A program made the position numbers and the translations under genes. A stretch of DNA of 64,000 bases, from NCBI RefSeq assembly GCF_019331725.1, contig NZ_JAHBBF010000009.1, positions 32,464 to 96,463 of the forward strand, read 5' to 3'. Each line of letters begins with the position of its first letter. The stretch's first letter is position 1. The notes under the pieces are model-generated. The model had not been told where the DNA came from and made no database searches. It saw nothing but the letters and a program-made list of their open reading frames with translations. Source of the DNA: Bifidobacterium saguinibicoloris. GTDB lineage: Bacteria; Actinomycetota; Actinomycetes; Actinomycetales; Bifidobacteriaceae. This document shows, one piece after another, positions 33,911 through 42,783 of the stretch.

Positions 33911-34405
33911 ATGGCCGAGGAAACCAAGGAGAAGCCCGTCGTCGAGAGCTTCCAGCTGGACCACACGAAGGTGAAGGCGCCGTACGTGCGCTATATCGAC
34001 ACGGAGAAGGGGCCGCACGGCGACGTCATCTCCAACTACGACCTGCGTCTCGTCCAGCCGAACGAGAACGCGATCCCGACGGCCGGCCTGCACACCATTG
34101 AGCACACGATCGCCGTGCTGCTGCGCGAGCGCATCAACGGCTACATCGACTGCTCGCCGTTCGGATGCCGCACCGGCTTCCACCTGCTCACCTGGGGCGA
34201 GCATCCCACCGAGGAGGTCGCCAAGGCGTTGAAGGAGTCTCTGGAGTTCATCGCCTACCAGGCCACGTGGGACGACGTGCCCGCCACCACGATCGAGAGC
34301 TGCGGCAACTACCGCGACCACAGCCTGTTCACGGCGAAGGAGTGGTGCAAGGACATCCTCGCCAAGGGCATCAGCTCCGATCCGTTTGTCCGCAAGGTCG
34401 TCTGA
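33911..34405 (+). CDS. luxS: S-ribosylhomocysteine lyase
   Basis: Splits S-ribosylhomocysteine into homocysteine and DPD, the AI-2 precursor, completing detoxification of S-adenosylhomocysteine. 164 residues, with metal-binding HTIEH (His61, Glu64, His65) and catalytic Cys86 in FGCRTGFHL; both are family invariants. Shine-Dalgarno AAGGGGG precedes ATG 33911. A possible -10 (TATTAT/TATGGT, 33866-33874) lies upstream, with no clear -35. Its product homocysteine is the substrate of the CBS encoded 3.6 kb upstream. Confidence 0.96.
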   Translation: MAEETKEKPVVESFQLDHTKVKAPYVRYIDTEKGPHGDVISNYDLRLVQPNENAIPTAGLHTIEHTIAVLLRERINGYIDCSPFGCRTGFHLLTWGEHPTEEVAKALKESLEFIAYQATWDDVPATTIESCGNYRDHSLFTAKEWCKDILAKGISSDPFVRKVV

Positions 34406-34430
34406 GCCGTTTCCTGTGATATGCGATGTG

Positions 34431-34458
34431 CAGGGCCGTCCCCGTGGGGACGGCCCTG
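34431..34458. terminator. Terminator between luxS and the gluconate regulator
   Basis: Perfect 13-bp stem: CAGGGCCGTCCCC (34431-34443), GT loop, GGGGACGGCCCTG (34446-34458), followed by TTG. It lies between convergent luxS and the GntR-family gene, so it can serve both. Confidence 0.85.
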
Positions 34459-34500
34459 TTGCGTTCCGCCGCGATGCGGCGGCGGTTTCCGCGGATGCGC

Positions 34501-35247
34501 CTATTCGCGTGCGATGCGCGTGATGGCGTCGTCCGCCTCGCCGACGATGCGGCGCATGGCGGCTTCGGCGCCGGCACCGTCGCCTTTGCGGACGAGCGCC
34601 GCGACCTCGCTGTGCAGGTCGAGCGCCTCCTGGTTCGCGGTCTTCGGCATGAGTTCGTGCCGTGTGCGTCCTTCGAGCGTGGCGACGACGACGTCGGCCA
34701 GGTCCGCGATCATGAGGTTGCCGCTCGCCTCCACCAGCGTGCGGTGGAAGAGGCTGTCCGCCTCCAGGTATTCCGGTTCGTCGGCGTGGTTCGAGTGGGA
34801 GACCATGCCGATGGCGGCTTCGGTGAGCGCCGCCCACTGTTCGCTGGTGGCGTGCGCGGCGGCGAGGCGTGCGGCCAGCGGTTCGATGGCGGACCGCAGT
34901 TGGGACAGCTCGTGCAGGGCTTCGAGGCGGTAGCGTCCGGACAGTCGCCAGCGCACCACCTGCGGGTCGAACATGTTCCATTCCCGAATCGGATTGACGG
35001 TGGCGCCGGCCTTGCGCCGGACGGTGACGAGTCCCATCGATTCGAGCACGCGCGTCGCCTCGCGCGTGACGGTGCGCGAGGGGTTCTCGCCGTCCAGTTC
35101 CGGCTCGGGGAGGCGTTCGCCGGGGGCGATGACGCCATCGACGATGGCCGTGCCCCATTCGTCCAGCAGCCGGTCGTGTAGGGATCGTTCGTCCGCTCCC
35201 GCCGTGCCCGTGCCGTCGGTCCCCTTATCCTTCATCTCCGTATTCAT
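34501..35247 (-). CDS. GntR/FadR-family (FCD) transcriptional regulator of gluconate genes
   Basis: 248 residues: a winged helix-turn-helix near 25-92 (DGVIAPGERLPEPEL, PSRTVTREATRVLESMGLV, VRRKAG) and a C-terminal all-helical FCD ligand domain (LRSAIEPLAARLAAAHA, DSLFHRTLVEASGN, with His and Asp/Asn residues that usually bind a metal). Divergent from the gluconate permease-kinase-dehydrogenase genes, so it is likely their repressor, released by gluconate or a phosphorylated derivative (inferred). The intergenic region carries a palindrome that may be its operator. Confidence 0.88.
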   Translation of the reverse strand: MNTEMKDKGTDGTGTAGADERSLHDRLLDEWGTAIVDGVIAPGERLPEPELDGENPSRTVTREATRVLESMGLVTVRRKAGATVNPIREWNMFDPQVVRWRLSGRYRLEALHELSQLRSAIEPLAARLAAAHATSEQWAALTEAAIGMVSHSNHADEPEYLEADSLFHRTLVEASGNLMIADLADVVVATLEGRTRHELMPKTANQEALDLHSEVAALVRKGDGAGAEAAMRRIVGEADDAITRIARE

Positions 35248-35260
35248 AGGATAAGTATCG

Positions 35261-35271
35261 CACGATTCGTG
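35261..35271. promoter_or_regulatory. Candidate operator for the gluconate regulator
   Basis: CACGATTCGTG is a perfect 5+5 bp palindrome about a central T, 13 nt upstream of the regulator start codon. FadR-type regulators bind short palindromes of this size. It would overlap the regulator's own promoter. Role inferred. Confidence 0.4.
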
Positions 35272-35311
35272 TTTATGGCATACATATTCGACACGCCGGC
35301 AATAAATCGTA

Positions 35312-35340
35312 TTGCGTATTCCAAATCAAGACGTTATATT
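35312..35340 (+). promoter_or_regulatory. Promoter of the gluconate operon
   Basis: TTGCGT (35312-35317), 17-nt spacer, TATATT (35335-35340), in an unusually AT-rich 168-nt divergent gap. Transcription would start near 35347, about 70 nt before gntP. Confidence 0.65.
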
Positions 35341-35415
35341 TTATTGCAACATACAAAACAGATTGGATGACACAGTTTCGTCATCCAATACCACGACTCA
35401 AAGAAGAGATGGATT

Positions 35416-36840
35416 ATGAATACCATGATTCTTGCCGCGGCCGATACGGCGGTCAAGCTCAACGGCACCCAGCTCGGCATCAGCGTGGTCGCCAGCATCG
35501 TCGTCCTGATCCTGCTGGTCACCGTCGCCAAGCTGCACCCGTTCGTCTCCCTGCTCCTCTCCGCGCTCGTCGTCGGCATCGGCTCCGGCTACGGTCCGGT
35601 CGCCACCGTGGAAAGCTTCTCCACCACCTTCGGCTCCACGATGGCCTCCGTCGGCATCCTCGTCGGCCTCGGCGCCATGCTCGGCCGCGTGCTCAGGGAC
35701 ACCGGCGCCGCGGACAGCATCGTCGACACACTCCTCGCCAAGACCTCCACGCGCATGATCCCGTGGACCATGGCCCTGATCGGCGCGCTCATCGGCCTGC
35801 CGATGTTCTTCGAGGTCGGCCTCGTCGTGCTCGTGCCCGTCATCATCCTCATCACCCGCCGCTCCAAGCTGCCGCTCATGCGCGTCGCCATCCCCACGCT
35901 GGCGGGGCTTTCGGTGATGCACGCCTGCATGCCGCCGCAGCCCGGACCGCTCGCCGCCCTGAGCTGCTTCAAGAACGGCTCCGTCGGCATCACCATGATG
36001 TTCGGCCTGCCCATCGCCGTGATCACCGCCGCGCTCGTCGGCCCGCTCTTCTCCAAGTTCGCCGCCCAGTGGGTGCCCGTCGGCGCCCCCGAGAACTTCG
36101 AGACCGGCAAGGGCCGCGTCGACGCCGACGGCGACCCCGTGACCTCCAAGCCTCCGTTCGCCCTGTCCGTGCTGTGCATCCTCATGCCCGCCATCCTTAT
36201 GCTCGGCAACGCCATCTTCGAGATCGCCGCCCCCGACCAGGCCGGCTCCGACGCCGTCTACGCGCAGGTCCTCGCCTTCTTCGGCAAGCCCGCCATCGCG
36301 CTCGCCGTCGCCGTCATCTTCGCGATGCTCGTGCTCGGCCACGCCACCCATATGTCCTGGAAGGCCGTCAACGACTCCCTCAAGGCCGCGTTGCCCCCGA
36401 TCGCCGGCATCCTCCTCATCGTCGGCGCCGGCGGCGGCTACAAGGGCGTCCTTGTCGACACCGGCATCGGCGACGTCATCGGCAGGTTCGTCGAAAGCTC
36501 CTCCATCTCCATCTTCCTGCTCGCCTGGGTCATCGCCGCGTTCGTCCGCGTCGCCACCGGCTCCGCCACCGTCGCCATCATCACCACCGCCGGCATCCTG
36601 GGACCCGTCGTCGACCAGATGGGCGTGGCCGCCCCCGCCATCGCGCTGCTCGTCATCGCCATCGGCGCCGGCTCCGTGTTCCTCTCCCACGTCAACGACG
36701 CCGGCTTCTGGCTCATCAAGGAATACTTCGGCCTCGAGGTCGGCGAGACGTTCAAGACGTGGACCGTGCTCGAATGCCTGCTGTCCGTCGTCGTGCTCGC
36801 CCTCGTCATGATCTGCAGCATCTTCGTGCCGCTCGTCTGA
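35416..36840 (+). CDS. gntP: Gluconate permease, GntP family
   Basis: 474-residue polytopic carrier with about 12-14 TM helices that imports gluconate with protons. Family patterns visible: VVGIGSGYGPVATVESF near the N-terminus, GLPMFFEVGLVVLVPV, HACMPPQPGPLAA, and GSVFLSHVNDAGFWLIKEYFG near the C-terminus. Length is usual for the family. First gene of gntP-gntK-gnd, divergent from the regulator. The kinase next door supports gluconate as substrate over other aldonates. Confidence 0.93.
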   Translation: MNTMILAAADTAVKLNGTQLGISVVASIVVLILLVTVAKLHPFVSLLLSALVVGIGSGYGPVATVESFSTTFGSTMASVGILVGLGAMLGRVLRDTGAADSIVDTLLAKTSTRMIPWTMALIGALIGLPMFFEVGLVVLVPVIILITRRSKLPLMRVAIPTLAGLSVMHACMPPQPGPLAALSCFKNGSVGITMMFGLPIAVITAALVGPLFSKFAAQWVPVGAPENFETGKGRVDADGDPVTSKPPFALSVLCILMPAILMLGNAIFEIAAPDQAGSDAVYAQVLAFFGKPAIALAVAVIFAMLVLGHATHMSWKAVNDSLKAALPPIAGILLIVGAGGGYKGVLVDTGIGDVIGRFVESSSISIFLLAWVIAAFVRVATGSATVAIITTAGILGPVVDQMGVAAPAIALLVIAIGAGSVFLSHVNDAGFWLIKEYFGLEVGETFKTWTVLECLLSVVVLALVMICSIFVPLV

Positions 36841-36902
36841 CCCTCCGAAGCGCGAACCCGCCGATCGTCCATCATCCGCATCCCAACGAAGGAACAACCA
36901 AC

Positions 36903-37457
36903 ATGACCACCGCACCCATCATCGTCGAGAACACCGTCCCGAACGGCTACTTCGACCGCACCAAGCCGATCATCGTCCTCATGGGCGTGTGCGGCTGCGG
37001 CAAAAGCACCGTCGCCACCCACCTCACCGACCACTACGGCATGAAGTACGCCGAAGCCGACGACTTCCACCCGCAGGCCAACATCGACAAGATGGCCGCG
37101 GGGCACCCCCTCACGGACGAGGACCGCTGGCCGTGGCTCGACACCCTCGCCGCATGGATCGACGACCGCATCGCCGCCGGCGAACCCGCCGTCGTCACCT
37201 GCTCGGCGCTCAAGAAGGCCTACCGCGACAAGCTGCGCCGCCCGGGCGTCGTGTTCGTCTACATGAAGGGCACGTTCGACGAGGTGCTGGCGCGCCTGTC
37301 CACCCGCGAGAACCACTTCATGAAGCCGAGCATGCTCCAGAGCCAGTTCGACATCCTCGAGGAGCCGGGCGCCGACGAGACGCACGTCGACGTGCATATC
37401 GGCTTGGGCACCCCCGACCAGGAGGCCGCGGCCGTCGCCGGCGCACTCAACCTCTGA
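36903..37457 (+). CDS. gntK: Gluconokinase
   Basis: Phosphorylates gluconate to 6-phosphogluconate. 184 residues from ATG 36903 (AAGGAACAACC Shine-Dalgarno). P-loop GVCGCGKST near 28-36, ADDFHPQANIDKMAAG for gluconate binding, CSALKKAYRD and the EPGADE segment are all typical of the GntK family. A ~20-residue N-terminal extension precedes the P-loop strand. Lies 62 nt after the permease and before the 6-phosphogluconate dehydrogenase. Confidence 0.95.
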   Translation: MTTAPIIVENTVPNGYFDRTKPIIVLMGVCGCGKSTVATHLTDHYGMKYAEADDFHPQANIDKMAAGHPLTDEDRWPWLDTLAAWIDDRIAAGEPAVVTCSALKKAYRDKLRRPGVVFVYMKGTFDEVLARLSTRENHFMKPSMLQSQFDILEEPGADETHVDVHIGLGTPDQEAAAVAGALNL

Positions 37458-37581
37458 CGTGCCGCGACAACAAGCCGCAACAAACAACCGTCGAACGGGT
37501 GCGACGCCGTACCGTTGCGGACGGTCGCAACCGCACGCATCCAACACAACAGCACATCACAGCGAAAAGAAGGTACCTGAA

Positions 37582-38475
37582 ATGCAGATGGGAATGATCG
37601 GACTCGGCCGCATGGGCGGCAACATGGTCAAGCGGCTGAGGGAGGACGGCCACGAGATCGTCGGCTTCGACATGAATCCGGACTCCGGACGCGACGTCGA
37701 CTCCCTCGAGGCGCTCGTCGCCGCGCTCGTCGCCCCCCGCGTCGTCTGGGTCATGGTCCCCGCCGGCACCCCCACCGAAACCACGATCGCGAAGCTCGGC
37801 GAACTGCTCGAGGCCGGCGACATCGTCGTCGACGGCGGCAACTCCAAGTACACCGAGGACCGCGACCACGCCGCCGCCCTCGCCGAACACGGCATCGGTT
37901 TCCTCGACTGCGGCGTCTCCGGCGGCGTGTGGGGCGCCGAACGTGGCTACGCGCTCATGATCGGCGGCGACGACAAGGACTACGAGACCGTGCTGCCCAT
38001 CTTCGAAAGCCTCAAGCCGGAAGGCGAATACGGGCTCGTGCACGCCGGGCCCGTCGGCGGCGGCCATTTCGCCAAGATGGTGCACAACGGCATCGAATAT
38101 GGCATGATGCAGGCGTTCGGCGAAGGCTTCGCCACCATGATGCGCAGCGAATACGTGACCGACCCCGCCAAGACCATGGTCTCCTGGAGGTCCGGCTCCG
38201 TCGTGGCCAGCTGGCTGCTCGACCTGTTCGAGAACGCCACCAAGGACGACCCCGAACTTAAGGGCGTGCCCGCCGTCGCCAACGAATCCGGCGAGGCCAA
38301 GTGGATGATCGAGGCGGCGCTCGAACTCGGCGTGCCCACGCCCACCACGGCCGCCGCCCTGTGGCAGCGCCAGGATTCGCGCGGCGCCGCCGACGACATC
38401 CTGCGCGTCGTCACCGCCCTGAGGGCCCAGTTCGGCGGACACGTCACCAAGGTCGACGAGATCGCCACCCACTGA
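37582..38475 (+). CDS. gnd: 6-phosphogluconate dehydrogenase (short, NAD-type)
   Basis: Oxidatively decarboxylates 6-phosphogluconate to ribulose 5-phosphate. 297 residues from ATG 37582, the short YqeC/GntZ-type form rather than the ~470-residue NADP enzyme. N-terminal Rossmann GLGRMGGNM, GNSKYTEDRDHAA, CGVSGGVWGAERGYALMIGG and FAKMVHNGIEYGMMQ (catalytic Lys-Asn) are visible. With GntP and GntK it converts gluconate into pentose phosphates for phosphoketolase-based catabolism. Third gene of the operon, 124 nt after gntK; a terminator follows. Confidence 0.93.
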   Translation: MQMGMIGLGRMGGNMVKRLREDGHEIVGFDMNPDSGRDVDSLEALVAALVAPRVVWVMVPAGTPTETTIAKLGELLEAGDIVVDGGNSKYTEDRDHAAALAEHGIGFLDCGVSGGVWGAERGYALMIGGDDKDYETVLPIFESLKPEGEYGLVHAGPVGGGHFAKMVHNGIEYGMMQAFGEGFATMMRSEYVTDPAKTMVSWRSGSVVASWLLDLFENATKDDPELKGVPAVANESGEAKWMIEAALELGVPTPTTAAALWQRQDSRGAADDILRVVTALRAQFGGHVTKVDEIATH

Positions 38476-38496
38476 CGATTCCCGTCCCGCCATCGG

Positions 38497-38533
38497 TTTC
38501 GGCCCTCCCGCCGCACGGACGGGAGGGCCGAAA
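38497..38533 (+). terminator. Terminator of the gluconate operon
   Basis: Perfect 14-bp stem: TTTCGGCCCTCCCG (38497-38510), 9-nt loop, CGGGAGGGCCGAAA (38520-38533). Confidence 0.85.
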
Positions 38534-38636
38534 CACATTCCCGGCCGGATCGCGAGGCCATGCCCCGGCGTTTGTGGGGCGGACGTGGTAGCGTAGCCGG
38601 TCAGTCACAACAATTCCGCCTACCGTGAGGTGAACC

Positions 38637-39164
38637 GTGGTCTCCAATACGTCCTCCCGGCATTTCCGCCATGCCACCATGCGCGACTTCCCCCAGATGC
38701 TCAAGATCTACGCGCATGCGCGGGAGCTCATGGCCCGCAACGGCAACCCCACCCAGTGGGGCACCACGTTCCCCCGCGAGGAGGTCGTCAGGGACGACAT
38801 CGCCAACCACCGCACCATGCTGCTCGTCGACACGCTCAACGGACACGAGCGCATCCTCGCCCAATTCGCCGTATGCCCGGGTGAGGACCCCACCTACCGG
38901 CACATCGAGGGCGCCTGGCTGGACGGCGACTCCTATGTGACCATCCACCGCATTGCCTCGTCCGGACTGGTCAGGCACGCGGCCCGCGAATGCATCATGT
39001 GGGCGCTCAAGCACCACGGCAACGTGCGCGCCGACACCCACCCCAACAACAAGGCCATGCAGCATGTGCTCGAGACGGCCGGTTTCGCGCGCTGCGGGCT
39101 CATCCAGCTCATCGACCGGCCCACGGACACTACGCGCATCGCCTACCAGCGGCACGAATGGTAG
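38637..39164 (+). CDS. GNAT-family N-acetyltransferase
   Basis: 175 residues starting at GTG 38637. Acetyl-CoA-dependent transferase fold: N-terminal helix (MLKIYAHARELMARNGNPTQWG), central beta strand with LIAQFAVCPG-type spacing (ILAQFAVCPGEDPTY), a diverged acetyl-CoA loop (HRIASSGLVRHAARE, where QxxGxG/A is normal), and THPNNKAMQHVLETAGFARCG, the typical C-terminal motif. Acceptor unknown. Single gene between two terminators. Confidence 0.85.
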   Translation: MVSNTSSRHFRHATMRDFPQMLKIYAHARELMARNGNPTQWGTTFPREEVVRDDIANHRTMLLVDTLNGHERILAQFAVCPGEDPTYRHIEGAWLDGDSYVTIHRIASSGLVRHAARECIMWALKHHGNVRADTHPNNKAMQHVLETAGFARCGLIQLIDRPTDTTRIAYQRHEW

Positions 39165-39217
39165 GGGCATCGGAATAAAAAACGGAGCGTCATCCGCGTT
39201 GCCCTGAATACACGGAA

Positions 39218-39253
39218 AAGCCCCTCGATCCCTTGCAAGGAATCGAGGGGCTT
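39218..39253. terminator. Bidirectional Rho-independent terminator
   Basis: 12-bp stem AAGCCCCTCGAT (39218-39229) / ATCGAGGGGCTT (39242-39253) with A/T flanks, between the convergent acetyltransferase and amino acid permease genes. Confidence 0.88.
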
Positions 39254-39277
39254 CGTCGTATCGGGCGGACGTGGCGG

Positions 39278-40738
39278 CTATTCGGCCTTCGTCGCGGCGA
39301 CCTGCGGGGTGCCGGCGTCGTCCACGCCCTCGAGCTTGGAGTGCCTGCGGCTGTAGCCGAAGTAGACGGCCAGACCGATGGCCAGCCAGATCGCGAAGCG
39401 CACCCAGGTCTCCCAGTTGAGGCCGGCGATGAACACTAGGCAGAAGATGATGGACAGCGCGGGCACCACCGGCACGCCCGGAGCCTTGAACCCGCGATGC
39501 GCGTCCGGGGCCGTCTTCCTCATCCACAGCACGCCGGCGGAGACGATGATGAACGCGGACAGCGTGCCGATGTTCACCAGCTCGAACAGGATGTTGATGT
39601 TGATGAAGCCGCCGGCGATCGCGGTGAGGATGCCGAAGAACCAGGTGCCCTTGAACGGCGTGCGGTGCTTCGGGTGCACCTCGCTGAAGAACTTCGGGAA
39701 CAGGCCGTCACGGCCCATCGCATAGCAGATGCGGGACTGGCCGTACAGCTGGACGAGCATCACCGTGGTCATGCCGACCAGCGCGCCGATGTTGACGATC
39801 ACGGCGAGCCAGTTCATGCCGGTGTACAGGATCACGCCGGCGACCGGCGCGTCGATGAACTGCGCGAACTCCTGGTAGGGCACGATGCCGGTCATCACCA
39901 GCGTCATGATGATGTAGATCACCGTGGAGACGGCGAGCGAGAGCAGGATGCCGCGCGGCAGCGTTTTGTTCGGTTCGACGGTCTCCTCGGCGGAGGAGGA
40001 GACGGCGTCGAAGCCGATGAAGCTGAAGAACACGATCGACGCGGCCGGCAGGATGCCGTACGGCTGGGTGGACCCGGGCTGGAACGTGTAGATGCCGTAC
40101 GGGGAGAACGGCTGCCAGTTGGACGGCTTGACGTACCAGATGGCGCAGATGATGAACAGCGCGATGATCGCGAGCTTGATCATGACCATGATGTCGTTGG
40201 TCTTCTTCGTCTGGTTGATGCCGATGGACAGGATCCAGGTGATGAGCAGCACGACCACGAAGCCGGGCAGGTTGAAGTAGGTGGTGACCCCGGGCGTGGT
40301 GCCGTACGCGGCGGTCAATTCGACCGGCAGGCTCAGGCCGAACTCTTCGAGCAGCTTGTTGAAGTAGCCGGCCCACCCGGCGGACACGGTGGCCGCCTGC
40401 AGCGCGTACTCGAGGATCAGATTCCAGCCGATGACGAACGCGATGAGCTCGCCGAACGCCAGATACGCGTATGAGTAGGCGGAGCCGGACACGGGCGCCA
40501 TCGAAGCGAACTCGGCGTAGCACAGGCCGGCGAAACCGCAGCAGATCGCGGCGAGCAGGAACGACACGGACAGGGCCGGGCCCGCGGTCAGGGCACCCTT
40601 GCCGGTCAGCACGAAGATGCCGGTGCCGATGATCGCGCCGATGCCGAGCATCGTCAGGTCGAAGGTGCGCATCGTGCGCTTGAGCGGGGTGGAATCGGCG
40701 ACAAGCTGATCCACCGTTTTCTTACGGAACAGATTCAT
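39278..40738 (-). CDS. APC-family amino acid permease
   Basis: 486 residues with 12 or so TM helices. The N-terminus (MNLFRKKTVDQL) and first TM (LTMLGIGAIIGTGIFVLTG, with the substrate-binding GIGxIIGTGIF loop) mark the cationic amino acid transporter/YfnA-type branch of the APC superfamily; FSFIGFDAVSSSAEE in TM6-7 agrees. Substrate not certain: basic or branched amino acids are likely. The mRNA start has only a weak GAGAAG Shine-Dalgarno. Monocistronic, divergent from alr. Confidence 0.9.
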   Translation of the reverse strand: MNLFRKKTVDQLVADSTPLKRTMRTFDLTMLGIGAIIGTGIFVLTGKGALTAGPALSVSFLLAAICCGFAGLCYAEFASMAPVSGSAYSYAYLAFGELIAFVIGWNLILEYALQAATVSAGWAGYFNKLLEEFGLSLPVELTAAYGTTPGVTTYFNLPGFVVVLLITWILSIGINQTKKTNDIMVMIKLAIIALFIICAIWYVKPSNWQPFSPYGIYTFQPGSTQPYGILPAASIVFFSFIGFDAVSSSAEETVEPNKTLPRGILLSLAVSTVIYIIMTLVMTGIVPYQEFAQFIDAPVAGVILYTGMNWLAVIVNIGALVGMTTVMLVQLYGQSRICYAMGRDGLFPKFFSEVHPKHRTPFKGTWFFGILTAIAGGFININILFELVNIGTLSAFIIVSAGVLWMRKTAPDAHRGFKAPGVPVVPALSIIFCLVFIAGLNWETWVRFAIWLAIGLAVYFGYSRRHSKLEGVDDAGTPQVAATKAE

Positions 40739-41049
40739 GGTCTTCTCTCATGAATTAGTGGAATGGGCTTGACCGGACGGAATTCCGGGACCCCGACACG
40801 CCTCAACGCCGGGAGTCTGAACAATACGGTTGATTGTTGCCTCCGCAGGTTACGAGCGGGAGAACGGCAAGCGAACCGTGTAAGGGGAAAGTATACGTGC
40901 CACGCGGGAGAAGCGAGGGCGTGCGTCTCACGATGCGTCTTCTCCCATGGAACACGACGTCGGTGGACGATGGCGCCGCCGTCCGCCGGACGGCCGCAAT
41001 GTGGGCCCGGTTACCGTCTCGTCACCAAGCCGAGCAAGAATAGGGCCTC
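40739..41049. promoter_or_regulatory. Divergent intergenic region, permease/alr
   Basis: 311 nt without a supported gene. It contains an inverted repeat AACAAT (40820-40825) / ATTGTT (40833-40838) that could be an operator, and a TATACG element near 40895 as a weak -10 for alr. Nothing else recognisable; no T-box or riboswitch features seen. Confidence 0.35.
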
Positions 41050-42408
41050 ATGACTATGAACGCAGCCCCCGGCATCGATTTCTCCGGGGAACAAGGCAAA
41101 GCCAACTATGCGGCCGCGCGCCGCCGCTACCCGGCGCAGGCCATCGTGGACCTCAAGGCCATGCGGGATAACATGACGCATCTGGTGCATGTGGTGGGCG
41201 GACCGGACTCCGGCACCGCCGTGATGGGCGTCGTCAAGGCCGACGCCTACGGCCACGGCCTGCTGCCCTCCGCGCTCGCCGCGCTCGCCGGCGGCGCCAC
41301 CTGGCTCGGCACCGCGCAGTCGCATGAGGCGCTGCTGCTGAGAAAGCTCGGCATCGGCCCCGACCGCTGCCACATCCTCACCTGGGTCTACAACGGTGCG
41401 GAAGTGCCGTTCGACGAGCTCATCGCCAACGACATCGACGTGTCCGTCGGCTCCCTGCCCGGCATCGACGCCGTCGCCGCCGCGGCCCGCAGGCTCGGCA
41501 GAACCGCCCGCGTGCACGTGAAGGTCGATTCCGGCTTCGGCCGCAACGGTTTCACCCCGGAAGGGTTCGACGCGGCGCTCGCCAAGCTCGTGCCCCTCGC
41601 CAAGGAGGGCGTGCTGCACATCGTGGGCCAATGGAGCCACCTCGCCGTGGCGGACAGCCCGGACGTGCCCGAGTTCGTCGCCTCCACCGACCGTCAGATC
41701 GAGAACTTCAAGGACTTCACGCGCCGCATGGAGGCCGCCGGCATCCCGCCGGAGATCCGTCACCTCGCCAACACGGCCGCCACGCTGTCCCGCCCGGAGA
41801 TCCACTTCGAGCTCACGCGCCCGGGCATCGGCCTGTACGGCTATGAGCCGGATCCGGCGATGGGCACGCCCTCCCGCTATGAGCTGAAGCCGGCGATGCG
41901 CCTGCAGGCGCAGCTCGGCACCGTCAAGGACGTGGAGGCCGGCCACGGCATCTCCTACGGCCGCACGTATCTGACGCCCGACGACACCTCCACCGCGATC
42001 GTGCCGCTCGGCTACGCGGACGGCATCCACCGCTCCGCCTCCGGCTTCGACATGCAGGGCGCCAAGCACGTGGAGAAGCCGGGCGGGCCGGTGCGCGTGA
42101 TGACCACCGAAGGACCGAAGCTGTACCGCGTGTCCGGCCGCGTGTGCATGGACCAGTTCATCCTCGACCTGCACGGTTCCGCCGCCGCGCTGGGCGTCCA
42201 CGAGGGCGACACCGTGGAGCTGTTCGGTCCGGGCCGCGGCGAGGAGTTCGCCGAGCCGACCGCCGACGACTGGGCCCGCGCCGCGGACACCATCAGCTAC
42301 GAGATCTTCACCTGCCTGAGGAACCGCATCCCGCGCCTGTACGAGCACGCCGCCGAGGTGCTGCCGCCCGCGGACCTCGCCAAGCTGGACGCGTCCACGC
42401 TGCTGTGA
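41050..42408 (+). CDS. alr: Alanine racemase
   Basis: PLP enzyme interconverting L- and D-alanine for peptidoglycan. 452 residues, longer than the usual ~370 because of ~30 N-terminal residues and insertions. Lys63 in VKADAYGHG binds PLP; the second active-site region shows the CMDQF motif, and GISYGRTY lies in the C-terminal barrel/beta domain junction. ATG 41050 gives the extension MNAAPGIDFSGEQGKANY; the conserved domain begins near residue 30. Terminator follows 27 nt downstream. Confidence 0.94.
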   Translation: MTMNAAPGIDFSGEQGKANYAAARRRYPAQAIVDLKAMRDNMTHLVHVVGGPDSGTAVMGVVKADAYGHGLLPSALAALAGGATWLGTAQSHEALLLRKLGIGPDRCHILTWVYNGAEVPFDELIANDIDVSVGSLPGIDAVAAAARRLGRTARVHVKVDSGFGRNGFTPEGFDAALAKLVPLAKEGVLHIVGQWSHLAVADSPDVPEFVASTDRQIENFKDFTRRMEAAGIPPEIRHLANTAATLSRPEIHFELTRPGIGLYGYEPDPAMGTPSRYELKPAMRLQAQLGTVKDVEAGHGISYGRTYLTPDDTSTAIVPLGYADGIHRSASGFDMQGAKHVEKPGGPVRVMTTEGPKLYRVSGRVCMDQFILDLHGSAAALGVHEGDTVELFGPGRGEEFAEPTADDWARAADTISYEIFTCLRNRIPRLYEHAAEVLPPADLAKLDASTLL

Positions 42409-42435
42409 CGTCGCCTCCGCCGCTCGCGCCGCATC

Positions 42436-42463
42436 GGGGCCTTCCGGTTCGCCGGAAGGCCCC
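42436..42463 (+). terminator. Terminator of alr with TTCG tetraloop
   Basis: GGGGCCTTCCGG (42436-42447), TTCG loop, CCGGAAGGCCCC (42452-42463), followed by TTCTCGT: a 12-bp perfect stem with an extra-stable UUCG tetraloop. Confidence 0.88.
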
Positions 42464-42608
42464 TTCTCGTATCCGATGAACGTCGCCGGACAAAGCGGTC
42501 CGCGCCGTACCGAAGGCCGGACATGGCCGCCACGCCGGATACCGATCCGGATGATGTGGCGTATCTCATAGTTCCCCTCATACGTGGGGACGTGGCAGGC
42601 CCCCTATC

Positions 42609-42750
42609 TATACTGTGGATGGGGGATGATGGAGGGGGCATTGTGGTGCCCGAAAGGGGCTTTGGGGGGCTGTAATCCGCAGTTTTCAATGGATACGATA
42701 CGTGCGTACGGAAGATTCCGGGATGGTGCTGTTTGCCCCGTGGTAGGGGG
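42609..42750 (+). promoter_or_regulatory. Pilin promoter and G-tract leader
   Basis: TATACT (42609-42614) is a good -10; the -35 is weak. Transcription would start near 42620. The leader then holds several short G-runs, including G5 at 42621-42625, G5 at 42634-42638, G6 at 42664-42669 and G5 at about 42746-42750. An 18-codon frame from ATG 42619 stops at 42673-42675 right after the G6 run, and a second frame from ATG 42626 runs to 42844, overlapping the pilin start. Bifidobacterial pilus genes are known for phase-variable G-runs; these are short, so variability is uncertain. The rest of 42464-42783 shows nothing else. Confidence 0.45.
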
Positions 42751-42783
42751 TTCCGGGGTCGGAGGGAACCGAGACACGGACGC

